DNA of 49,486 nt from Gammaproteobacteria bacterium (GTDB lineage: Bacteria; Pseudomonadota; Gammaproteobacteria; Pseudomonadales; PIVM01). The notes below the pieces were generated by a model, which saw nothing but the letters and a program-made list of their open reading frames with translations, ran no database searches and was not told the DNA's origin. The stretch lies in the NCBI GenBank assembly GCA_003353945.1, contig PIVM01000027.1, positions 1 through 49,486 of the forward strand, read 5' to 3'. A program made the position numbers and the translations under genes. The stretch's first letter is position 1; every line of letters starts with the position of its first letter. Positions 28,001 to 43,000 of the stretch are shown piece by piece.

Positions 28001-31000
28001 GCGAGACTTCAATGGTCAGCTCTTATGGCGAGCGCAACTGCATAGTGCAGAGGCTATGATGGATCTGGTGTTACCGGATGTTAGCGTGCAGGAAAATTAT
28101 AAGCTAAGCGTTGATGCCTATTTTAATGCGGAATACAGCAAAGTTAGTGCTACACAATTACTGCGTTTGTCTCCGCTTTATATTTTGCCAGAACCTCGTT
28201 TGGACGGTCTGTCTGCGAGAGTATTTGCCGGTAGTGATTTGCGCCTGTCGATTGCAAACGAACCGGACGCCGGTGTTGCTGCTTATCTGACAGTGACTGA
28301 TGCGCTGGGTAATGTTCTTGCTTCAGGAGGGCAAGAACTTACATTAACGATTCCGAATGGTATTGATAAAATTATTGTTGATATGCGCCTGGAAGACGGC
28401 GTGGGCAATACGGCTGCGGCTTCTGCTTCTGCCTATGTTGACGAGCGTTTGACCATAGCAAGTACCGCAACGGCCCATGCCTTTGATGTGATCCGGCCAG
28501 TTGTTGGAGCATATTGGTATGCCATTGATAATATCCTGTATCACAGTGACGGTAATAACCGTAGCTATGAAACTGAAATTACTGCGATAGAAGTGCTGGA
28601 CGATCGTTTATTACTGGCCCTAAAAGGCTTTGGTATAGCCGTTGTTGACAGCAGCTCACTGGATATTATCAGTTTGCAGCAATTTACTTTGCCGATACAT
28701 TTGATGGCTTATCACAAGGGTGTCGTCGCTCTGGCAGATAGCAATAGCCTAAATTTCTTTGCAGTGAAAGGTAATGCGCTTGAATCTTTAGCCAATCATA
28801 CATTGGCAAATGTTTCGGCGATTCGTATGAGTAATAATGGCTTTATTGTTACAGCAACAGATAAAGTTAGACGTTATAACTTTAGTGGTAGTCAGCAAAC
28901 AATATATACCACCGCCTCTGATATTCGTGATGTGTTAGTAGATGATGATGCTATTTATATTGCGATAGATAATCAGTTGCTGAAGTTTACGGATAGTTTG
29001 CAGTTTATGTTGACGCTTGCTGGCGTTAATGCAGAAAGATTAATTAAGCATGGCAGTGATCTATTGGCAATCAGTGCTGCAGATCAGCATGTTCAGGTGA
29101 TTGATGCTCGCCATAAGCAGGCAATGGATATTCTCGCAACACTGCCTGTCGTTATGGGCGGTGATATCCAGTCAGCCGTATGGACAGGTGGACAGTTATT
29201 GTTAGGTGATGAGCTGAATACAGCCCTTACCCTAGCCGATGATTTGAGCAGTACAGTTGACCTATATGACACCGCCAGCTATCAGCATCAAAGCAAAGGC
29301 TTTATTAGTGATATTGCGGCAGCGCAAGGGCAGATTATTGCGGCAGCTGAGAATTTTGGTTCTTACCTGATGTATCGTGACAATTCATCACAATGGCAGC
29401 AAAGTGCTTATCCAACGACGGCCTTTAGCCAGACTGTTGATGAAGTTGAAATCACAGATAACTATTATGTCATGCTGCAAAAAGACTTAATGCGTGTGAT
29501 TCGTGTTGATCGGAACACCTTAAGCCAGCAAAACCTGTTGAGCAATAAAAATGTAGAGATGATGGTCAATACGCCTTCTGGCCTGTATGTGGTCGAAGAA
29601 GAGTTAATCCATCAAATTAATGTCGACGGCACACAAACGCTGGCGAGTTACGCCATGCCTGTGGGTGATAATGCCCGTTTGATTGAACAAGCAGGTAATA
29701 GCATTGCCTTGTTAACTGATGCCGGTGAGCTATGGTTGTTGCGTGATGAACTGCAGATGTTGTCTGATGGCTGGTTCGGTATTTCGGTACTATCTGCCAA
29801 TGCTGACCGTATTGCGCTTGCCAATAATAATATCTTGAGTTTATTGAATGCCACCGATGGCGCTGTTGTTACCACAACAACATTAGCGGCTGATATTACT
29901 GCTATGCATATGCAAGCCAACTTACTCGTAGTAGCGACAGCCGATTTGCAGTTACATATCTTCTCAATGAATGATTTGAGTACGGCCTTGTTGAGCCTGA
30001 CAACTGATTATCGTGTTGAGGCCATTACAGTGAATCAGGACATGTTGATACTTGGACTGGGTGCTGAAGGTGTGCAAGTCTATCAAACGGCCTTGTTCGA
30101 CTATTATCCATACGCGAGCTTAATCAGCCCATGGCTTGACTTTGAGTATAGTGCTAACGATATGTTGGCACTCGCTGCAGAAGATCAGCACGGTGTTGTG
30201 CGTAGTGCGTATCTGATCAATGCTCAAGCACAAACAGACGTTGCTGCAGCAATTACATCGGTTGAACTGTCAATTCCAAGCAGTATTCAGAATGGTCAGT
30301 TCTTCAGTGTCGTGCTGAGTGTAGAAGCGCTGGATGGTTCAGTTGTGCAATCGGATAATTTAGCTCTGCGTGTACAAGCGCAGAATGAAATATCCAACAG
30401 TTTTACCGTCAGTACGATTATGCCGGAACAGAGTTGGTGGCCGGAGCCATTACGTGTAGAAGCCAGAATCAATAATAGTGATTATGGTATTGCCCTGGTT
30501 GAATACTATTTGTCGGATACAAAGGCAGGCCCTTATCAGTTAATTGCCAGCCATTACGGCCCTGAATATGTCATTAATCGTGACTTTGATACCAGCTATA
30601 GTGGCTATTATATTAAGCTTGTAGCCATAGACGAGTTTGGCAATACGGCACAATCAGAACCACAGCAATTCTTCCGTTATCAGGATCAGGATGTACCAAC
30701 AGTCAATATTGGCGCGAGTGGCGAAACCGTCAATGGTGTTTATTCTGTTGTTGGATTTGCGTATAACGTTACTGTTAATGCCGAAGATCAAGGCAGTGGT
30801 ATTGCCGAGATTCGCCTGTTTAAAAATGGCGAATTGGTAGCAGCCAACTTTAATAGCAACAGTCTGTCTTATCAACATACGCCGAATGCACAGGGTACCG
30901 TGCGCTATCTGGTTGAAACAACAGACTATGCCGGTAATGAAAAAGTCAGTACCAAAGACTTGTCATTGATCAATGATCAATACCCGGAAATCACTTCAGT

Positions 31001-34000
31001 CACCATTCCCACACAAGTTCGTGAATTGGATGACTTTTCAATCCGTGTTTATGCGGCTGATGACACGGGCATCGATTTGGTTGAAGTTGATTACGATGGT
31101 CGTACCTTCAGTCAATCCTATAATGGCTCCAGCTCGGTTAGCCCCAGCTTTACCATTACCGATGCACGAGCTGAGCGCGTTAGTGTTTCAAAAGATGAAT
31201 CCGTGGCTATTCGTGTCTACGATGAGAAAGGCCAACTGACGCAAGATATCGCCCGAGTTATTACCGTGCTAGCCGATGCTGCACCCGCGGCGGCTAACGT
31301 GACGCAAAGCAGTAATGATCTGGCATTTTATGGTAGCGATATCAGTGTAAACATTGGCGGCTTAATCAATAGTGATGATGGTGATTCATTGCAGGTTGAA
31401 TTGCTCGATGTCACTGGTGCTAGCCCGGTCAGTCTGTATAGCAAAAATATTAATGCCAGTAGCACCAATAGCTTTAGCCGTACCATCAATATACCGCTAT
31501 CAACATTAAGCAATAACGAGTTTTTGCTTCAGGTTAAATTGCGTGATGAGCTAGGTCAGGAAGCTTATAGTGCAATCACTGCTATTACCGTAAGGCAGAA
31601 ACCTAATTTGATCCGCTTTACAGCTGCGCAATCTACGATTAATAAAAACAGCTTTGTTGTTGGCGATGCAGCTAACTTTAAAGTCGAAGTTCTGGATGCC
31701 TCTGCTGTGCCGGTTGAGGGTATCGAGGTGAAGTGGACCCTGAAAAACCTACAAAACTCCCAGTTGACTAATAAAGGGTCGGTAACTACCAATATTCAGG
31801 GGCAGGCGGGGCAGACGATTAGCACGGTATTAGCGCAGGGGCAATATGAAGTTATTGCTGCTATCCCGGCTTACCCCGGGCTGTCTGATGCGCGTCATAC
31901 TATTACAGTGAATACTGGGCCTTCTGCAGAAGTTCGCTTCGATTATATTGCCAGTGTAAAAGCCAACGAAAGCTTTACCTTAAGCATGAAGGCCTATGAT
32001 CAGGCCGGTAATTTTGTTGATACGGAAAGTGCTCAGCAAGTTCAATTTGATATGTTATCTGGCTTCGCTTTACCTGCACAAACGGGTGTTTCCGGGAATG
32101 CCGTAACGCTCAATGGAGGCTTGGCAACCGTTACCGTTAACAGTTCAACTGTAGTCGGTGATTATACAATTCCTGTGATCGCATCGGGTTTGACTGTGCG
32201 TTATGATCATGACAATAAATCGAATACTACACCGCAAACTTTGTCGGCATTACCGGTTAACGTCGCTCATAACAGCCCGGCTACTGTGTTGATTGTTGAT
32301 GAAACTCTGAATCCACAAACTGATGGTGATGTGGCAACCTTCGGTACCAAGCATACCGCTCAGTTGAAACTGAAACTGCTTGATGCCTACAACAACCTGG
32401 TTACCACTGGAAGTTATAGCTTTACCGCTCAGGTAGATGGTTCTGCATTAATAAATCAAAGTACAGCGATTGAATCAGTCACTGTTAGCAACGCATATGG
32501 CAACTTCACGGTCGGAAATACCGTATTTGAAACAGTCACTGTCTCTATTACTTCGGTACCTGCCGAATATCCAGAAATAACGCATAACTCAGTTTATCGA
32601 CTCACCTTTAATCAACAGCCACCTGAACTGGAAAGTTTGCAAATTACTGCGGCCATCAATAGCGATGAACTGATAGCCCAATTTGTTTACGATGAAACCC
32701 TGGAGTTGATTAATGGCGGAAGTCACTACGCAGGACTCTTACTCGACAATAATCAGGTGGCAGGCAGCTGGACACTGAGTGGCGATGAGCTGACCTTTAT
32801 CGCGGATGAGCCTCTACGCCTTGACCAGTGTTATCAATATGATACTGATGGGACTGACTTGCAGGGTGCGGTGCGTCAGGATCCCATAGTGGTTGAGCAG
32901 CAGCAACTGTGTACGCCGAAATACCGTCTGGCTGCTAAAGAGTATACTGCTGTTTATCCCGGTCAAACCCTAACAGTCGATTTTGAATCTTATAATGGTA
33001 CTAGCTACCCTTATTACTTACGTATACGTATGGGTGATCAAACATTGACATCAGGCTATTACAGCCGAGCTAATAGCAGCGGCTCCTGGAATAGTACGAC
33101 ATCGACTTACTTCTTAAGCAAAGATATTGTCGTGCCGAACTTCTTTACTGATGAGAACTTTGCTGATGCGGATGAGGTTGATCTTCAGTTAGACGTAACC
33201 AACAATAGTTATGCGGGTATAGCGCTTAATAAGCAACGTTATCAGGTTTATGACCCGGAAGGTGATTTTGATAATGACGGCATTAGTAACCGCCTTGAAA
33301 TAGATAGTGGTACTTTGTTACCGAACGCGGTTGATTCAGATAACGATGGTACGTTGGATATTGACGAAGATTCCGATGGCGATACCTTAAGCAATGGTGA
33401 TGAGCTTGCAGCTGGTACCGATATCAATAACCGTGATAGTGATGGTGATTTACTCTGGGATAATCGTGAAATCATTGAAGGCACCGACCCTCTCAATGCG
33501 GATACCGATGGCGACGGTATTAGTGATGGTGTCGAAGTCGGTAGCCAGCCATTTACCGATCCGACACTGGCTGATACAGACGGTGATGGTATTGATGATA
33601 AAGTCGAGCAAGATATTGGATTGAACCCGACAGATTCAACTGATGCGACTGACGATAAGGATTCTGATGGCCTGGATAATATTACCGAACTGGCCTTGGG
33701 TACGGATGTTAATGATCCCGATACCGATAATGATGGCCTAAGTGATGGCGAGGAAGTTAATACCTGGCAGTCTAACCCATTAGCTATAGATACCGATGGC
33801 GACGGTATACCTGATGCAGAAGATACGGATAAACTCAACCCGGATGTGTTAGATCCGGTTGTTGAAATAACCTCTCCAGCTTACGGCCAAACAATTCTAC
33901 GTGGTCAGACAGTGACATTTGCAGCGAATGCTACTGATGACGGTATTGTTGATGCAGTATTCTTCCGCATTAACGAACAGCAGGTAGCAACGGATACAGA

Positions 34001-37000
34001 CTCCCCTTATCAAATTACCTGGACTGTGTCAGAGGTGCTTGCCGACCAGCTGCTGTTTGAAGTCGTCGCCGAAGATACGGCTGCAAACTCTGGCAGTAGT
34101 GGAATTACTATCTATGATGTGATTGATGATCCGTTGACAACCGTAACAGGTGTTGTGACTGATGCCAGTGGTAATCCTCTGGAGGGCGTTGCGGTCTCTG
34201 TACAGGATATTGCGAGCACAACTCTGGCGGATGGTTCTTTTAGCATGAGTGGGGTTGCGATTGCACCGGGTGATGTGCAAGTGCTGGCGACCGGTACTGT
34301 TGGTGGGCAGATAGTAAGTATGCTGTCACTGCCAGTGACACCAACATGCTGTGAGGTAGATCAGATGACTGATATCGGCACAATAATACTAGAATCGCCG
34401 GTTATTAAGGTTGGTTATTATGGTTCTATATATTCTCGCCTGGCTCTAAATGCAGATTTTGAAGAAACCTATTTCTCATCAATTACAGCGGAAAGCCTGA
34501 GTGGGTTTGATGTGTTGGTTATTGACTATGCCAACCCCTCAGCGTCTGAACAGCTGTTAGTCGATAGTTTTGTTGAAGCTGGAGGTGCATTAATTGTGCA
34601 CAGGCCGGCAACGAATTTGAATTCGGAGATTGCAATTCTTCCGGGTGATCCAGGTCGTAGCTATTATGATGTGTCTGATTATTACGCCTATCGAGTTGAT
34701 CCGTATTCACCAGCAATGAATGGGCCCTATGGTGATTATTCCTCCTTAACTGAGTCATCCAGTGTGAGAGGGTATATTGATTTTGATACCTTGGCCGAAG
34801 GTGTTACCCCGGTGCTGTCGTGGTCAACAGATTATAGAGATAAGAAAGTTGTTGGTATTAATTATGATTGGGGCGAAGGCTTTGTCTACTACAGTACAAT
34901 TTATTTTAATTCCACTGAAACCAGTGATGAGCATGAAACAGCCTATTGGCCGAACCTGGTTTATTGGGCTTATCAGGAAACGTTAGCGGATACCGATGAT
35001 GATGGTTTATCTGATTTAGAAGAGATTTCCAATGGCACTAATTACCAGCTACCTGATACCGATGGCGATGGGTTATTGGATGGTTTTGAGGTCGATTATG
35101 GTTTTGATCCACTAGGCACTGATGAGTCGGGAGATGATCCCGATACCGATGGTCTGACTAACCTGGAAGAACAGCAGTTTAATTCGCATCCACGTGACAG
35201 CGATACCGATGACGATAGCCTGAATGATTATCTGGAAACTACAGCCGAATACCCAAGTGACCCTCGCAGTAAGGATACTGATTGGGATGGCGTTACGGAT
35301 TATTACGAATATTACAATGGCTCTCACCCAAATAACGAAGATACAGATAGTGATGGTCTGGATGATTATGATGAAATCTATACTTACTATACAAATCCAT
35401 CTCGAATGGATAGCGATGGAGATGGTCTGTTAGATAGCTTTGAAGCCTTGGATGCCTTCTTTAATCCTAATAATGCCTCCGATGCCTTTGCCGATGCGGA
35501 TAACGATGGAGTTATTAATAAAGAAGAGATATTAGTTTATGGAACAAACTTCCAATTGGCCGATACCGATGCTGATGGTTTGAATGATGGTGAGGAGTTG
35601 TTGGCAGGTCTTTCACCACTGGACCCTGATTATGATGACGATGGATTGTTGGATGGTGAAGATTATGAACCATTTAATCCGGATGTTATCGCACCGGAAG
35701 TCATGCTGGCAGAGCCTTCATCAGGCCCATTGACCAAAGGCCAGGATGTGATATTTACACCAGCCTTTATTGAAGATGGGCGCATAGCACAGTTGGACTA
35801 CTATATTAATGGTGCATTCTATCAGTCTGTAAGCGCAGGTGACTTTAGCCTGGAATACACGCTGACTACTGATGAAAGTGTAAGCATTCAACTTATTGCG
35901 ACCGATACGGTTGGATTACAAGGTGTCAGTGATACCGTCGAATTCAGTTTGGTAGATGATGCAGGTTCCAGAATTTATGGTTATGTAATAGATAACTTTG
36001 GTGCTGCAGTCGAAGCTGCAGAAGTCAACTTCGAAGGCCTGATTACAGTCACCGATGAAACGGGTTACTACGAGCTTGAAAATGCCAGCACCTTGCCGTT
36101 AAGTGCCAATGTATTCGCTCAGGCTTATTATGGTAATGAATTACTGCAAGGGCAGTCAGAAGCATTCGACCCCGAACCCAATGGCGATTATGACTTGGCT
36201 ACAATTACTATCAGTAGTAATGCCAATTTGTTTGTCGATTTCGCCGAAGAGGAAGTCTATCGGCAGGTAACGGGCGAACATGCTTTTTCTCAAAGTTCAT
36301 ATGCCTATCTCTATGGCAATGCTTATGATTGGGATCTGGATGCCTATGGTCGGGTTATTGATGGTGAGGACGATACCTTCGATACATCGGAACGCTTGTA
36401 TATCGATGGCAGTCAATATTATTCCGGAACGGGGGCAATTGATAAAACACTGGCCGATCGACAGCTGGTTTATTCTTCACAATCTATGAGTGGTATTAGC
36501 GTACATAGGGAAATCTATGTGCCATTAAATCGCTATTTTGCACGCTGGTTAGAAATACTGGAGAATCCGACCGCACAGGATATTTCGGTTACTGTTCAAT
36601 GGCGTAGTTATTTGGGTGAATACAATAACCGCTATGTTGCTTATTCCAGCGATGGCGATAATGAAGTAGATCTTGATGATACCGCGTTTATTATCAGTGA
36701 GACGACCCTGAGTGATGATATTGTCGGCTATGTTTATGGAACTGAAAGAAGCTTGGCGGGGCCGGTAGCTGTGAATTTCAATGGTTCCGATTATCTATAT
36801 AGAGATTATCAGATCACTATACCCGCTGGCGAACGCCGTATTCTGATGCAAATGGTTGCCCAGCATCATTATGATCAAAACCTGCTTGATGAAGTTAACG
36901 CCCTGGAGGCGGGTGATCCGGCTATGTTGTTTGGTCTAAGCCGTGAACAACAGCGCGATATTATTAATTTCCCAATGATGAAGGATTCAGATCTGGATGG

Positions 37001-40000
37001 TATTTCAGATGTTGATGAAGTGAACCAGGGCCTTGATCCATTTAGTGATGACTCGGATAACGATGGCCTGACAGACGGCTATGAGTTGCAATACGGCTTT
37101 ATTCCGCAATTTGATGCCAGCAGCGATGAGTCTCAAGACGATACGGATAATGATGGCCTGATCAATATTGATGAGCAGCTCTACCGTACTAATCCGTTAG
37201 TTGCCGATACGGATAATGATGGCATGTCCGATAATTTTGAGGTTCTTAATCAATTTAATCCTTTATCCAGCGCAGATGCGAATCAAGACTTCGATAATGA
37301 TGACGTCAATAATGTTCAGGAATTCTTAAATGGCACAGACCCTCGTGATACGGATGAGGATGACGACGGTATGGATAACCATTGGGAAAGACGTTACGGT
37401 CTGGATCGCTTTGATGCAGCCGATCAATACCTGGATGCCGATGGTGATGGCTTAAGCAATATTGACGAATATACCTATGGCACCGATCCGACAAATGCCG
37501 ATACCGATAACGATAGCCTAAGTGATCGCTGGGAAGTCGATAATGCTAGCAGCCCGATACTGGCGCAATACCAGTTGGCTGGAGGTATGTATCATAAATG
37601 TTTACTCGATGATAATGGGGTGCAATGTTGGGGGCGCAATAATTATGGACAAATTGATGTGCCCGAGTTGATAAACCCTATCAGTATTAAAGCCAGGAAT
37701 GATATCACTTGTGCCCTGGATGACTTTGGTTTGAGCTGCTGGGGTAACGTTAATCATAGCCTACCAAGTTTGCAAAATGTACGTGACTACGACGTAGGTT
37801 TTGACCATGTCTGTGCGCTTGATGATAACGGTGTGCAATGCTGGGGTGATAACAGCCACGGTGAATTGGATGTGCCTGAGCTTAATCAGGCCTATGACCT
37901 GGTTGCTGGTGAAAACTTCAGCTGTGCTTTAGATGTTAAGGGTACACATTGCTGGGGCTATACCAATTATGTTGCAGCCGATAGCTATCAATATACCGAT
38001 ATACGTGAAATGGTTGCTACGCGACATAATGTCTGTGTTAGAAGAGAGTCCGGCGTCGTTTGCTGGGGCGGAACAGGTAATATTAATAATGAGCCTGCAT
38101 TGACCGATGCGGTTAGTTTGACGGCTTCCTATGATCATGTTTGTGCAGTGACTGCCAGTAAGGATATGAACTGTTGGGGTACTTCAAATGCATCTTATGG
38201 GAATCTACTCATACCGGAACGTGATTTTATTGCAGCCACAACGAGTGTTAACTCTAATTGTGCGATTACATCTAACGGTATTGAGTGCTGGGGTTATGAC
38301 TATGAGCATATGAACAGTCATGCGCCTGCACGCGCAGCCTTTGAGCATGACGCCGATGGCGATAATCTGCCGGATCTTTGGGAATACTTTAATGGCTTGG
38401 ATCCAGAGCTCGTAGAAACTGAGGCAGATGCCAATCAAAATGGCATTGATGATGCGATGGAGTTCCAGTTAAGTCTTGGCGCAGCGGATTATGATGCGGA
38501 TGGTGTCAGCAATACCTGGGAGAAACTCTACGGTACTGACCCTGTGGTAGCGAATGCCGTAGACGCGGATACCGATAATGATGGTCTCAGCAATATTCAG
38601 GAGTACCAGTTGGGCCTGGCCTTGAATCATACTGATACAGATCACGATGGATTACAGGATGCAATAGATGTTCACCCTGCCGATGCCAAGCATCAATTGG
38701 CATTAGGTTATTACCATAGCTGTGTATTAGATGACGATGGTGTTAAATGTTGGGGTAATAACGGTAATGGTCAGTTAAATGTGCCTACGCTGATTGATCC
38801 GTATCAGATAGTTGCCGGTGATAGTCATACCTGTGCGCTGGATATCAACGGTATGACATGCTGGGGCTACAATGGCAATAGTGTGATATCCAATGCTCCA
38901 ACAACACTCAGCAATCCAACAGAGCTGGCTGCCGGATATAATGGTAGCTGTGCACTGGATGATGATGGTGTAACTTGCTGGGGGAATACCAGTTACGAAA
39001 TGAATTATGCGCCGATATTAACCAATCCTCGTAAGATTGCAGGCAAGGCTTATACGTTCTGCGCCATAGACGACGATGGTTTGAGCTGTTGGGGGTATAA
39101 CAATTCCGCTCAGGCTATGGTCAGGCCGGATCTGGGCAAGGAGATATATGACGTTGCTGTAGGTTACGACTTTAACTGCGCATTAATCCCGAGTGGAGTA
39201 AATTGCTGGGGCGCTAATACTCATGGACAATTAGATGTTCCAGAACTTCCGCATGTACGCAAACTGGTTGCGGGTGATTATCATGCCTGTGCATTAACCG
39301 AAAGCGATGTGGTTTGTTGGGGGAATAACGCCGATCGTCAAACCAATGTTCCGGATTTGCTGCATCCAAGAGATATTGCAGCCGGGCGAAAGCATAGCTG
39401 TGCTCTGGATGATGAAGGCATTAAATGCTGGGGTTTAGATAATTATGGGCAATCAACACCTACAGGCGTTTATTTCTTCACTAATGACCTTGATCTGGAT
39501 GGTATCTCGGATGTTTGGGAGTTAAGCCATGGTCTGAATCCACAAGATGCAGCTGATGCCTTGTATGAGCCCAATAATGATGGCATCACAAACCTGATGC
39601 TCTATCAATCCGAAATACCACTTGATGATTATGATGGTGATGGTATATCGAACGGTTATGAGATAGGTCATGGTCTGGATCCGTTCATTATCAATCTTGG
39701 TGATTCTGACCAGGATGGACTAAGCGATCTTGAAGAATATCAGTTAGAACTTGATGCTACTGACTCAATAGATGCATTAGGAGATTTGGATAATGATGGC
39801 TTAAGCAATGTAATGGAATTACGGTTGTTAAATATGGATCCATTGGTGAGAAATGGATCCGGTGGTACCGGTAAAGCGTATTTGGTTGAAGGTAGTAATT
39901 CGACCTTATACGAAGTTGATTTACAAACGGGTATTCATACAGTTTTAGGCTCAACGGGTATTGGCGGGGATAAAGAAGGTTTAGCCATTAGTCCTAGTAC

Positions 40001-43000
40001 TGGTGAGCTTTATGTGCTGAGCCCTGACTTATACAGGCTTGATACGGAAACGGGTGCGGCCACATATATTGGTGCTGTGAGTGGCGCTTCCAGTAACCCT
40101 GATTTTGCTATCGATGAAAATAATGATGGCTGGGTAGTAGAGAGCGCCTCTCTCTATAAGGTGAATCTTGCTACGGGCACATCAACGTTTGTAGGAAATA
40201 TGAGCGTTAGCGCAATAGCCGTCGGAACTTTTGCCAATAAGCTTTTTATTCAATCTGGCTCCAGTCTCTATGAGATTAATAAATCAACTGCTGCTACAAC
40301 GTTAGTAGGCGATCTGGGTATTAGTTGTAGTGGTCAAGGTGACCTGGATAGCGATGGCCAAAATCTATGGCTGATGTGTGAAAGCGAGAGCACTTTAAAC
40401 ACTGTGAATACAGTAACCGGGCAGGCTACCTATGTGAGCTCTATATCCAGTGGCTGGGAAGGTTTTGCAATCGATATCTCAAATTCAGATGTAGATGGTG
40501 ATGGTATTCCCGCTGAATTCGAAGAGTTTTTCGGCTTGAACGATGATGATGCAACAGACGCCTTAGTTGATGCCGATGGTGATGGTTTAAATAATTTGCA
40601 GGAATTCCTGAATAGTACTAACCCAGTTGCGATTGACACCGATGGCGATGGCCTGACTGATGATAGAGAAATAGCGGCAGGTTTTGGGCCACATTATTAT
40701 GCTGACATAGATGGCGATGGCCTAGGCGATGACTGGGAGCAATTCTTCTTTGCTGACCTGTCTCACGATGGCAGTAGTGACAGTGATTCTGATGGTTTAA
40801 CCAATGCTGAAGAGTGGAGTCTATTTACCGATCCGGCTCAAGCCGATATGGATGGTGATGGCCTGACGGATTATGACGAATTGTATGTATACAGTACCGA
40901 TCCAGCCAGTGCCGATATGGATAATGATGGTCTATTGGATGGGTGGGAAATTACCTATAGCTTTGATCCCTTAGTTGCCGGTGAAGAAAATCTTGATGCT
41001 GATCTAGATACCTTAACTAACTTGCAAGAACAAGCTTTGGGTACTGATCCTGGTCTTGCTGATACCGATGGTGATTTGGTCAATGACAATATTGATGCTC
41101 TACCGCTCGATCCAACGGAGCAATTGGATACTGATGGTGACGGCATCGGTGATATAGCTGATACCGATGGTGATAATGACGGTGTCGATGATAGTGCTGA
41201 TGCATTCCCATCGGATCCGACTGAATCTTTAGATTCTGATCTGGATGGTATTGGTGATAATGCTGATACGGATGACGACAATGATGGTATGGCTGATATA
41301 TGGGAATTTAACCATGGTCTGAATCCATTAAATGCATCGGATGCAGAGTTGGATTCTGATACAGATGGAATCAGTAATAGCCAAGAATATTTGCTGGGAA
41401 CAGACCCCAGTAATCCAGATACGGATAATGATGGACTCAAAGATGGGGATGAAGTTGAGATATATAATACCTTACCCGTGAATGCTGATAGCGATAATGA
41501 CTCGTTACCCGATGGTTTTGAGGTCGAGCGAGGCTTCTCCCCACTAATAGCGCGTTACCAAGTTGAACTGAGTTTTGATGATATTTGTATACTCGAAGAG
41601 GGCATTGGCATTAGCTGTCAGGGGTATGACGGCCAGGGTGAGTTAGCCCTACCTGAATTGACTAATCCATTCAGGTTTACTAGCGGTTTCAGGTTTAATT
41701 GTGCCTTGGACGATGATGGTATTCACTGCTGGGGGAATGATTATGACCAGGCTTCGGTGCCTGATATAAGCGATGTTAAATTACTTGAGACAAGCTACCA
41801 GACCGTTTGTGCTGCCAATGCTGAGTATGTCCAGTGTTGGGGTGAAAATGAAGATACTCAAATGCTGGAGGGTGTAACAGAGCTTGCTGTCGGGCACTTC
41901 CACAGCTGTGCGTTAAATGAGAGTGGTATTAGCTGCTGGGGCTCAGACAGTGGTGGTGTGTTGTCTTTGCCTACGTTAAATGTGCCCTTTAATATTGCTG
42001 CAGCTGCCAGTTCCAGCTGTGCTTTGGATAGCACCGGTGTTGTTTGCTGGGGAGATGACAGTTATGGCCAAATAAGTAATGCACCTGAACTGACTAACCC
42101 AACGGCTCTTGCGGGTGAATATTATCATTACTGCGCAGTTGACGATAACGGCGTTAGCTGTTGGGGTCGTAATGACGGTGGTCAGACTGATGTGCCGACA
42201 TTAAATCAACCTTATGCCGTTTTTGTTGGCGAGCACAGCAGCTGCGCTTTGGACATGACAGGCCTGGTTTGTTGGGGCGATGTAGATAACTGGGATATAA
42301 GTGCTTTTAGCAATATAGACAGTGATACAGACGGCCTGCCTGACTGGTATGAGTACCAGCAGGGGCTGGATTTCCTGAATAGTGCCGATGCTGTATTAGA
42401 CCCGGATAATAATGGTTTTTCACACTTGGATGACTATCAGTTGTCTTTACCTGATTTTGACTTTGATGGCGATGGTATAAGCAATGATTATGAATCGCAA
42501 TTGGGAACCAGCCCGACAGATTCCTTAGAAGTGCCTGCGGACCTCGATACCGACGGTATTCCAGATGCTTTTGATGATGATATTGATGGTGATGGTGTAA
42601 GCAATGATTATGAATCGCAATTGGGAACCAGCCCGACAGATTCCTTAGAAGTGCCTGCGGACCTTGATACTGATGGTGTTCCAGATGCTTTAGATGATGA
42701 TATTGATGGCGATGGTATAAGCAATCAGTGGGAGCTGGATTATAGCTATGACCCCACGGATAGCGCAGATGCACTATATGATGATGATATAGATGGTCTG
42801 AATACACTTATTGAATTTACTATCAATAGCGACCCGGCTGTTACTGATACTGATATGGATGGCCTTGATGATTATCAGGAATATTATACCTATGGTACAG
42901 CGGTTAATCTGGCAGATACCGATGGCGATAACTTATCTGATGACTGGGAAATTCAAAATGGCGAACTGCCATTGGTGCCTCGCCTGCATGTATCAGCTGG

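Noticed and set aside
33248-33838. Long open frame on the minus strand, Ser/Pro-rich
   Set aside because: It is the shadow of the TSP3 Asp codons (gat/gac) on the opposite strand. Similar Ser/Pro-rich antisense frames occur at 40955-41440 and 44099-44452 only where TSP3 repeats are. No RBS or signal.
42307-42807. His/Tyr-rich minus-strand open frame of 166 codons
   Set aside because: Opposite a TSP3 array and repeats with the 120-bp tandem duplication; its composition simply mirrors the repeat.
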